Assembly: GCA_003762715.1 (NCBI GenBank)
Contig: RIBJ01000034.1
Coordinates: 1-64,000, forward strand
Source of the DNA: Muribaculaceae bacterium Isolate-104 (HZI)
Lineage (GTDB): Bacteria > Bacteroidota > Bacteroidia > Bacteroidales > Muribaculaceae
DNA: 64,000 nucleotides
Direction: 5' to 3'
The position numbers were made by a program, and so were the translations under genes. This document shows, piece by piece, positions 12,641 through 21,000 of this stretch; the first letter of the stretch is position 1, and each line of letters opens with the position of its first letter. Below the pieces are notes generated by a model, which saw only the letters and a program-made list of their open reading frames with translations, searched no databases and was not told the DNA's origin.

Positions 12641-12757
12641 TTATCAAAGGTTAATGACGGAATTTTTTTTCACCATACATGTAACGGAACGTATATAAAT
12701 CATGTCTTATATAAAAGACCGTATTGTGCTTAACTCCGTTTCAACTAACTTATATTT

Positions 12758-15229
12758 ATGACTAATTTCAGAATCTGGACACTGGCGGCAGCCCTTGTTT
12801 TCAGTTCATTTGTGGCAATCGCCGACGTTTTCAGAGTAAAAGGATGTGTGACAGACTCTCTTGGCGAGGCTGAAATGTACGCCACCGTCAAGGTTTTCAG
12901 CAGCACCGACTCCGTAAAACCGGTGTCGACAGGAGTCACAGACGACAAAGGCCTGTTTGACAGACCGTTAAACAAACCTGGCAGATACCGCTTAAACATA
13001 TACTCGATTGGCAAAACCCCTATAAACCGTTACTTTGACCTGTCGGCGGCAAAACCGGTGGCTGATATGGGTACTCTTATCTCATCCGTTTCCGACAACG
13101 AGCTTGCTACCGTTGAGATTGTCGCCGCAAAACCTCTTGTATCGCTTGAGGTTGACCGTATCGGCTACGATGTACAGGCAGATGAGGAATCAAAAACCTC
13201 TATGCTTGACGAGCTGCTGCGCAAAGTGCCTATGGTAAGCGTTGACGCCGACGGCACAATCAAGATTAACGGCTCTACCGACTTCAAGATATATAAAAAC
13301 GGCAGACCCAACAACTCATATTCTCGAAACGCGAAGGAGATATTCAAATCACTCCCCGCAAACATGATTGAGAAAATAGAGGTCATCACCGAACCCGGAG
13401 CTCGCGAGGACGCTGAGGGAGTCAGCGCCATTCTGAATATAGTTACTCTAAAAAACACAGTCACCAAAGGCGCTATGGGCAATGTGTCTCTGCGCTACTC
13501 CACACCTCAGTACATCCCCACTCCGAATATATGGCTTCAGGCGCAGTACGACAAATTTGCCATCTCCTTCTACGGAGGCATGAACTACAGCAACCGCAAG
13601 GCTTCCAAATCAAACTCCACAACAGAAACCGTATACGAACAGACCGGCGACACACTCCGGAGCGAATCCGAAAACAGAAGCCGCAACATCTTCGCCTACT
13701 ACGGGCTTGAAGGCAGCTGGGAGCCGGATACTGTCAACCTGCTCACTTTTGAGGTTGGCGGCTTTTTCTCTAACGCCAAAGGCACCGGCTCAAGCAGTAC
13801 CGAAATGTTCAACAGCGCCGGAAACCGGCTGTACCATTACTCTACCAGGCTCAAAAGCGGGCCATCCGGCTGGAACGACATCAACGGAAGCGTTAACTAC
13901 CAGCGAACAACCGGCATTAAAGGCGAGTCCATCATTTTGTCATACCGCCTCAACAGCGAGTCCAACAAATCTGAATCAGAAAACGAATATACCGACTATG
14001 ACATGCTCCCGGTTCCATACACCGGAATAAACTCAAACGTAAGGTCTACCGGAATGGAACACACTTTCCAGATTGACTGGACCCGTCCGTTTGCAAAATA
14101 CCACACTTTTGACATAGGAGGAAAATACATCTACCGCGACAACCACAGCAAAAGCACCTATGAGTACATCGGCTACAAAGATGACTTCAGCAACTTCAAG
14201 CACATCACAAACATAGGCGCTCTGTTTGCCGACTACAGGCTTAACCTGGGCAAATTCGGAGCGAGAGCCGGCATCAGATACGAATTTTCAAGACTCTCTG
14301 CCAGATTCCTTGACGGAAAAGAAGAACCTTTCGCATCAAATCTCAACGACTGGGTGCCTAATGCAGGGCTTATCTACAACCCCAACAGAATGAATTCTTT
14401 CAAACTCTCTTTCGGTTCGCGCATCCAGCGTCCGGGAATCTATTACCTCAACCCGGCAGTTAACACATCGCCAAACAGCACATCCTACGGCAACCCCGAC
14501 CTTGAAAGTGTCAGAAAAAATTCGCTTTCATTGCAGTACAATCTTATGAAAAGCAGATTCAACCTCGGGCTCTCGACTTCTTATGGATTCTCTACCAACG
14601 ACATTATCGGCATACAGACAGTAGAAGGCAACCACACCACATCGACCTACGCAAACGCCGGCAAAATGAAAAATTTCAACGCCAACATGTATATGAACTG
14701 GCGCCCGACTACAAAAACAAGCCTGATGGTAAACTTAGGCGCCAACTACAACTATGTCTTCAACCCGCACACACTTGAAAAAGCCTTTGGGTGGGGACAT
14801 CGGATTTTCGGTCGAGTGGCTCAGACCTTACCCTACGACATAAACCTGTCTCTATGGATCAACTCATACCTTTCGCCCAAAGGTCTGAACTCTAAATTCA
14901 GAGCCAGCTGGTGGGGTAACGGTGCCTATATGGGCATCTCTGCAACCAAAAATTTCCTGAAAGAAAAACGGCTTAGCGTTCAGCTTAACCTGCAAAATCC
15001 CTTCATTGGCAAACACCCGGCTTACATAACCACCTCATGGGCTTACGGCTACCATTCCCGGAATGTCAACTATCTGAGCAACATGACCCAGTTCTCGGTA
15101 TCTGTAGGCTATCGCTTCGGCAAAATGACCACAAGTGTCAAAAAAGTCAATAAAACTATTCAGAACGACGACATTATCGGCGGAGGCAATAACGGCGGTT
15201 CAGGAGGCGCCTCCGGTCAGACAAATTGA
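12758..15229 (+). CDS. Outer-membrane beta-barrel protein, TonB-receptor-like (OMP_b-brl_3 type)
   Basis: 823-residue outer-membrane protein. Signal peptide at residues 1-22, then a carboxypeptidase-regulatory/CNA-B-like domain (about 25-110), a plug-like region (about 120-230; RKVPMVSVDADGTIKING, EKIEVITEPGAR) and a large C-terminal barrel ending in YRFGKMTT plus a Gly-rich tail. FGSRIQRPGIYYLNPAVN is a marker of PF14905. These proteins look like TonB-dependent receptors but usually have no partner SusD lipoprotein, and none is adjacent here. Ligand unknown. It overlaps the next gene by four bases and is head of the methyltransferase/sigma-factor cluster. Confidence 0.9.
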   Translation: MTNFRIWTLAAALVFSSFVAIADVFRVKGCVTDSLGEAEMYATVKVFSSTDSVKPVSTGVTDDKGLFDRPLNKPGRYRLNIYSIGKTPINRYFDLSAAKPVADMGTLISSVSDNELATVEIVAAKPLVSLEVDRIGYDVQADEESKTSMLDELLRKVPMVSVDADGTIKINGSTDFKIYKNGRPNNSYSRNAKEIFKSLPANMIEKIEVITEPGAREDAEGVSAILNIVTLKNTVTKGAMGNVSLRYSTPQYIPTPNIWLQAQYDKFAISFYGGMNYSNRKASKSNSTTETVYEQTGDTLRSESENRSRNIFAYYGLEGSWEPDTVNLLTFEVGGFFSNAKGTGSSSTEMFNSAGNRLYHYSTRLKSGPSGWNDINGSVNYQRTTGIKGESIILSYRLNSESNKSESENEYTDYDMLPVPYTGINSNVRSTGMEHTFQIDWTRPFAKYHTFDIGGKYIYRDNHSKSTYEYIGYKDDFSNFKHITNIGALFADYRLNLGKFGARAGIRYEFSRLSARFLDGKEEPFASNLNDWVPNAGLIYNPNRMNSFKLSFGSRIQRPGIYYLNPAVNTSPNSTSYGNPDLESVRKNSLSLQYNLMKSRFNLGLSTSYGFSTNDIIGIQTVEGNHTTSTYANAGKMKNFNANMYMNWRPTTKTSLMVNLGANYNYVFNPHTLEKAFGWGHRIFGRVAQTLPYDINLSLWINSYLSPKGLNSKFRASWWGNGAYMGISATKNFLKEKRLSVQLNLQNPFIGKHPAYITTSWAYGYHSRNVNYLSNMTQFSVSVGYRFGKMTTSVKKVNKTIQNDDIIGGGNNGGSGGASGQTN

Positions 15230-16422
15230 TTGAACTGGCTCAGGATATTATCGAATGGATTGAGCTCAACGCCAAGGCTGACACCTCGGCGCTGAGGCTC
15301 AGACATGCCGGTGACAGACAAAAAAACGAAGCCATATTACAGATTGAATGCCGGAGAAAGGCTGCGTCAAAACTCAGCGACACCCTTAAGTGCCGAAACT
15401 TCATCTTTCCCACAGCCCTTTCTGCCGAACAATGCACCTCCGACATTCTTGCAGAATTCCATTCAACGCTTGTAAAAGGACACAAAGTTCTGGACATGAC
15501 ATGCGGGCTGTGCATCGACGCATTTCACATTGCATCAAAAGGCATAAAAGTCACTGCAACAGACATAAATCCGGAAATTGCCGAAGCCGCCGTTATCAAT
15601 GCCAAAGCTCTCGGGCTGGCTAATGTCAATGCTCTGTGTGCGGACAGCACACAATGGCTTGCCCGGCATGACTGTGTATTTGACACAATATTCATTGACC
15701 CGGCAAGGCGAGGCGAAGGTGGCAAGCGGATTTTCGCCCTCAGCGACTGCGAGCCTGATGTCATAGCGCTGCTGCCACTGCTGAAACAAAGATGCCGGCG
15801 ACTGATTGTCAAGGCATCTCCCATGCTTGACATATCCAGCGTAAGGCACTCGTTCGGAAACCACTCCCCACACATATATATATTAGGCACCCCCACCGAA
15901 TGCAAAGAGCTTGTTGCCGTAATAGATTTTGATTCGGAAAAGGTCTGCGCCAATGAAATAACCGCTGTCACACTCAGCCACAACACTCAAAACTCTTTCT
16001 CATTCACACCGGACGAGGAGGCTTCGTACGACGCCCGATACATGAACGCCGCTCCGGGGATGATACTCTATGAGCCATACCCTGCCGCTATGAAATCGGG
16101 TGCATTCAACACAATGTGCCACAGATTCGACACAGGCAAACTGCACTCGAACACCCATTTCTATGTGAGCAATTCCATACAGCCCGGATTTCCTGGCTCC
16201 GCTATGAAAATTATTGAGGTAATGCCTTTCGGCAAAGCAGCGTGTCGGCTTGTAAAAGACAAATACCCTGTAATCAATGTCACTGCAAGAAACTTTATTC
16301 TTTCATCTGCCGACCTCGCCAAACGCCTAAAAATCAAAGAAGGAGGCATTCTCCGCCTCTTTGCGGTAAACACTGTTGCCGGACCGGAAATAATAATTGC
16401 CGCTCCCTGCAACGGATTATGA
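15226..16422 (+). CDS. Class I SAM-dependent methyltransferase with THUMP-like C-terminal domain
   Basis: 398-residue protein. The Rossmann methyltransferase core shows motif I VLDMTCGLCIDAFHI (about residues 90-104), the acidic motif ATDINPEIAEAA and a catalytic-loop-like FIDPARRGEGGKR (DPAR). The C-terminal half matches the THUMP-like domain found in Bacteroidetes proteins of this type, suggesting an RNA substrate; the exact base or protein modified is not known. The start is a TTG at 15226 overlapping the preceding stop (TTGA); the next in-frame ATG lies within motif I and would destroy the fold, so the TTG is preferred. An AG-rich stretch precedes it. It leads into the sigma-factor gene. 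Confidence 0.85.
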   Translation: MIELAQDIIEWIELNAKADTSALRLRHAGDRQKNEAILQIECRRKAASKLSDTLKCRNFIFPTALSAEQCTSDILAEFHSTLVKGHKVLDMTCGLCIDAFHIASKGIKVTATDINPEIAEAAVINAKALGLANVNALCADSTQWLARHDCVFDTIFIDPARRGEGGKRIFALSDCEPDVIALLPLLKQRCRRLIVKASPMLDISSVRHSFGNHSPHIYILGTPTECKELVAVIDFDSEKVCANEITAVTLSHNTQNSFSFTPDEEASYDARYMNAAPGMILYEPYPAAMKSGAFNTMCHRFDTGKLHSNTHFYVSNSIQPGFPGSAMKIIEVMPFGKAACRLVKDKYPVINVTARNFILSSADLAKRLKIKEGGILRLFAVNTVAGPEIIIAAPCNGL

Positions 16423-16460
16423 AAAAAAATTGTAACTTTACTCCCACAATAAAGCTACAA

Positions 16461-17024
16461 ATGGCGGCAGATGACAAAATAAAAGAGGATTTCGAACTCA
16501 CCGAACGGCTCAGAGACCCAGATCAGAGCCGGGCGGCATTTACCGAAGTCATAGCCCGGTACTCGCGTCCGCTGTACTGGCAGATTCGCCGCATGGTGCA
16601 GCGCCATGAGGATGCCGATGATTTACTTCAGAACACATTTATGAAAGCCTGGAGTTCTTTGGACGCGTTCCGTGGCGATGCCCGGCTTGGCACATGGCTT
16701 TATAAAATAGCCATAAACGAAAGCCTCACCTTCCTTGAAAAAGAGCGTAAAAGGCTTAACCTATCCATTGACGACCAGGAACGCAACCTTATAGAAGCCA
16801 TTGAAGCCGACCCGTTTACCGACGGTGATGAAATAAAGCGAAAACTACGTGCTGCAATTGCTTCTCTCCCTGAAAAACAACGCATTGTGTTCAACATGCG
16901 CTACTATGACGAAATGAAGTATGAGGAAATGAGCAGAGTACTCGGCACATCGGTCGGGGCTTTGAAAGCATCGTATCATCTCGCAATAAAAAAAATAGAG
17001 CATTTTTTTGAGGAAACCGATTAA
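16461..17024 (+). CDS. RNA polymerase sigma-70 factor, ECF subfamily
   Basis: 187-residue ECF sigma factor. Region 2 (about residues 20-90) contains the -10 recognition and core-binding helix with DADDLLQNTFMKAW and GTWLYKIAINESL; region 4 (about 125-180) holds LPEKQRIVFNMRYYDEMKYEEMS split by the helix-turn-helix LGTSVGALKASYHLA. The ATG at 16461 starts a typical N terminus; an alternative ATG at 16419, overlapping the methyltransferase stop (ATGA), would add 14 residues (MKKNCNFTPTIKLQ) and cannot be excluded. The two following genes encode a membrane protein and a periplasmic Spy-like protein, the layout of an envelope-responsive sigma factor with its regulator. Confidence 0.9.
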   Translation: MAADDKIKEDFELTERLRDPDQSRAAFTEVIARYSRPLYWQIRRMVQRHEDADDLLQNTFMKAWSSLDAFRGDARLGTWLYKIAINESLTFLEKERKRLNLSIDDQERNLIEAIEADPFTDGDEIKRKLRAAIASLPEKQRIVFNMRYYDEMKYEEMSRVLGTSVGALKASYHLAIKKIEHFFEETD

Positions 17025-17067
17025 ACCTCCGGCTTTTTCAGTTGTCTAATCCTCACAAAGACTATAT

Positions 17068-17463
17068 ATGAAACACAATAACGAACATAGCCAGATTCTT
17101 GAGCGGGTATCCCGACACGACGGCATGACTGTGCCGGAAGGTTATTTCGCCGATTTTGCCGCACGGATGGAAGCTGCGATTCCTGAACGGCGCGTAGCAG
17201 AGCCTCCGGTTGTGAGGTCTACATGGCAAAAAATACGCCCTTATGTGTACATGGCGGCAATGTTTGCAGGAATATGGTGCATGATGAAAACATTTGACCT
17301 TATGCGCCCTTCGTCTCCAATGCAGAGCGGAGCGCTGACTGAGGCTCTGAGCGACGAAAACTTCATCAGCGACTATTATATCAACAACGCATACGAAGAG
17401 GAACTCCTTGAAAACCTGTACGAAGACGGTTTTTCTCCTTATGAATTATGCGCGTCTAACTGA
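17068..17463 (+). CDS. Membrane protein, probable anti-sigma factor of the adjacent ECF sigma
   Basis: 131-residue protein of no recognised family. Residues 1-50 are charged and cytoplasm-like (QILERVSRHDGMTVPEGYF), one transmembrane helix follows at about 56-72 (VYMAAMFAGIWCMMKTF) and the acidic C-terminal part (about 90-131) would be periplasmic. This single-pass topology, the location 43 bases after an ECF sigma gene and the following Spy/CpxP-like gene suggest an anti-sigma factor. There is no zinc-binding HxxxCxxC motif. The assignment is inference from context. Confidence 0.75.
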   Translation: MKHNNEHSQILERVSRHDGMTVPEGYFADFAARMEAAIPERRVAEPPVVRSTWQKIRPYVYMAAMFAGIWCMMKTFDLMRPSSPMQSGALTEALSDENFISDYYINNAYEEELLENLYEDGFSPYELCASN

Positions 17464-17474
17464 CACATACCTGT

Positions 17475-17948
17475 ATGATAACCAGAATTCTTCTTATCCT
17501 TACTGTTATCTTTGGGTCGATCAACATTTCCGCCCAGACCAACAAACCTGCCAAAAGCAAGTCTCGCTCCGAATGGTTCAACGAAATGAGCCGTTACAAA
17601 GCTCAGTTCATAGCCTCGGAACTTAAGCTCTCCGAAGAGCAGAAACAAAAATTTGTGGCAGCTTACGAAAAAATGGAAAACGAATCGGCAAAAACGGCAC
17701 GCGAAGCCCGCAAAATGGAAAAAGAAGTGCGCGAAAAGGGCGACAATGCCACCGACCTGGAGCTTGAAAAAGCTGCCGAGGCGTTGACCGAGCTAAAGCT
17801 GAAACAAGCTCGTACCGAACAGGTTTACTTCCAGCAGTTCAAATCCATCCTTACTCCGCGACAGCTGTTCAACCTCAGTAGCGCGGAAAGAAAATTCACT
17901 CGCAAAATAATGGAATCGCACCGAAAATCTCGACACGACCGGGATTGA
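17475..17948 (+). CDS. Spy/CpxP-like periplasmic protein
   Basis: 157-residue secreted protein. Signal peptide at residues 1-21 (ITRILLILTVIFGSINISAQ), then a highly charged, almost entirely helical body. Two LTxxQ-like segments, LKLSEEQKQKF (about 52-62) and LTPRQLFNL (about 129-137), are the signature of the CpxP/Spy family of periplasmic chaperones and metal/stress sensors. It ends the cluster starting with the ECF sigma factor, 11 bases after the putative anti-sigma gene, and a terminator follows. A role as a periplasmic sensor feeding back on the sigma factor is plausible but not shown. Confidence 0.85.
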   Translation: MITRILLILTVIFGSINISAQTNKPAKSKSRSEWFNEMSRYKAQFIASELKLSEEQKQKFVAAYEKMENESAKTAREARKMEKEVREKGDNATDLELEKAAEALTELKLKQARTEQVYFQQFKSILTPRQLFNLSSAERKFTRKIMESHRKSRHDRD

Positions 17949-17970
17949 AATGCCTCATACAAGCATCACA

Positions 17971-18016
17971 ACGGACTCCCGGACAAACCATGACCACGGA
18001 GTCCGTGTTTGTTTTA
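17971..18016 (+). terminator. Terminator after the ECF sigma cluster
   Basis: Nine-base perfect stem ACGGACTCC / GGAGTCCGT (17971-17979 with 17998-18006) with an 18-base loop, followed by a T-rich stretch. Confidence 0.7.
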
Positions 18017-18034
18017 TAGAAACTGCCTCATGTC

Positions 18035-21000
18035 ATGAAACTATTTTTTAAATCAATACTCACAGTAATACTTCTGTTTTCAGCATCAAATATGGCTGAC
18101 GCACAAAATATACCCGATTTCGCTTTCCCTGCCAAAGTCCGGAATAATGCCCGTTATGCTTACATCAAAGCTATGGACAACGCCGATTATCCGGCTGCAT
18201 TGAGAGCTTTGATTGACTCTTCTCTTGCGTCTGTTTCCGTATCTCCCGACTCTGCCGCAACCGCAGCCGCCAATATGGAAAAATTTGCCGCAGAGGTTCC
18301 CGACCCCTTGTGCGCTTCCGTGGCATACCTGTCTGCGGCAAAAATATACGCCGACTGCTACTCGTTCAGGAGGTGGGTATATGACTCCCGTACAGCACCG
18401 CTGCTGCCGCTTGACAGCGATATGTCTGAATGGACAGGCAAGCAGTTCCGTTACAAAATATCTGCCCTGTGCGACTCCGCCGTCAGCATCGCTTCGCCCG
18501 CAAAAAAATCACCGATAAGCAATTGGAAAGAGCTCGTCACCATACCGACAGACGCTGTACCATTCAGCCCCACTCTATACGATTTCATCGCCGGGAAAGC
18601 GATAGAATTGCTGTCGGTCTGCTGCGGCAAAGGAGAGCGACTGCCTCTTACCGCACTCGTGCCGGATTCCGGACTGGACAAAGTCATATCAGAACTGAAA
18701 GCAACAAAACCGGAGGCTGCAAAAATTCTCAGTCTATACTCTTCATTGATTTCACTGCACCGCAACACACCGTTGCCACGCACGTTCTGGGATATCAGGC
18801 GTATTAACTACACTTATCGGAATATCTATTCATCCGACTTCAACACCGCGAGAACACGGAAGGCTGAACTGCTTGAAAATATGTATAACTCATTACAGTC
18901 CACCGAAGCCGGGTGCCTGCCTCTTCTGGAAATTGCCCAAAACGTGTCTGTGGCAGATGACAATGCGGGCAAGATATACGCCGCGCTTAAACATGCCGAG
19001 AAAACCTATCCGCACTTTTTAAAAATCGCCTGCATAAAAAACGAAATAGCTTCTCTTAAATCCAAAAGCGTGGAAATAGAGTGTCCTACTCTGCTGCTGC
19101 CCGGTGACTCTCTGTCTATAGGCGTAAACTCTTGCAATGTACCGGCTGCGACTCTGGTGCTATACCGACTGCCGGTCAGTGTTTCAGGCACCGACAGCTA
19201 TGCGCGCGTCGAATCGGGGGCTGTGGCTATTGCAAGAAAACAGATTGTATTTGATGGCGCAATCCCCTTCAAGGCTGCCGGACAGACAAGTTTCACAATA
19301 TCATCACCGGGTAGATACATAATAGTGCCGACTTTCGCCGGAGCGTCTTTGCGCAACAACTCCTATCCGGTAATACATGTAACGTCTCTGTGTGCCGGAG
19401 CCCTCATCCTTGACAAAACATGCGTGGTTGTAACAGAGCCGGTGAGCGGCGCTCCTGTTGCCGGAGCCGACATAATGCACCTGAACAACAGGCGCGCATC
19501 CTCACCCCGCAGTCTTGGCACAACCGACAGAAACGGATTCCTTGCCTTAAGCAACGACTTTTCAGGAAATATACTTCCGGTAAAAGGAACAGACAAGTAT
19601 GCCTACACTACGTACATATATTCCGAACGTCCGGAATCCGGACCGGTGCAGGCTATCAGCCTGTTCACCGACCTCGGGATTTATCATCCCGGCGACACAA
19701 TACAATGGGCTTGCATCGCATACACCTCTGACGCAGCCAAAAGAGCGGTCGTTGAAAACAAACAGCTGGAAGTGGTGTTTCGCAACACCGACGGCACTCC
19801 GATAGACACAGTCCGCGCTTCGACCGATAGCTTCGGACGTATCTCCGGCAACTTCAAGGTGCCCCAAGACATGCTCACCGGCTATTACAGCATAACCGCA
19901 ACCGCCTCTGCCGCCGGCAAAAAGCAAACCGCCACAGGGCGACTAAACGTACTTGTGAGCGACTACAAACTGCCAACATACTCTGTTGAAATCTCATCCA
20001 TAAAAAATGACGTTCCTTCGAAAGGCGATGTCACAATATGCGGCTCTATCCGTTCTTATTCAGGCATTCCGATGGCAGGAGCCGATGTAAAACTCACTTT
20101 GTCATCCATACCCAACTGGTGGTTCGGCGATTTTTCTTCGGAAGAATTCCTCAGCGCCGCCACGTCTTCATCTGCCGACGGCAGTTTTGAATTCACAATA
20201 ACCGACCCTGAATTTACACTTGCTCCGAACCCGAAAGGCTCCTTCTCAGCCAATGTCTCCGCTACCTCTGTCTCCGGAGAATCGCAATCGGCGGCAAAGG
20301 TATTCTGCCGCGGCTACACCTGCCGCATTGTCGCAGACATTGAATCCGACATCGACATATCCCGTCCTATAGCGCTGAACGTCAAAGCTCTTGACGCAGA
20401 CAACAATCCTGCAAAAGTAAAATTGACCTACCGGCTCATAAACGAGTCGTCCGACACTGTTCTCCGCGGAACATTTTTCCAGAATGAAAAAATAGACCTC
20501 TCAGGTATTGCGAGCGGCATATATTCGATATGCTTCAGAACCGCCGGATCAGAGTCAGAAGCGGTTACCGTAGAAAACATAGCCTTATACCGTCCCTCCG
20601 ACTCCCTGCCCCCGCGAAAGAATCCGGTATGGGTTCCCCGCAGACGCATTACAGCCGGCGACAGCATTATGTTCGGCACCTCCGCACCCGAAACACACCT
20701 GCTGTACACTCTATGGTCGCCGGGAATCACTCACTCACGCGAATGGCTCGTACTGAAACCGGGCATACACTTCATAAAGCCGCATGTGCCGTCCGGTACT
20801 TCCGAGCTTAACGCATCATTTTTCGCAGTCAAAAACTACGAGACATCCACAGCCAATGTGGCGGTAAGCATTCCCGACCCGACCAACGAGCTGAAAATCA
20901 TTGTGGAGTCATGGCGCGATAAAATTGTGCCGGGAGCTATGGAAACACTGAGCATAAGAACTGTTAACGGAGACAGCACCGGCACTTCTGCCGCCGTAAT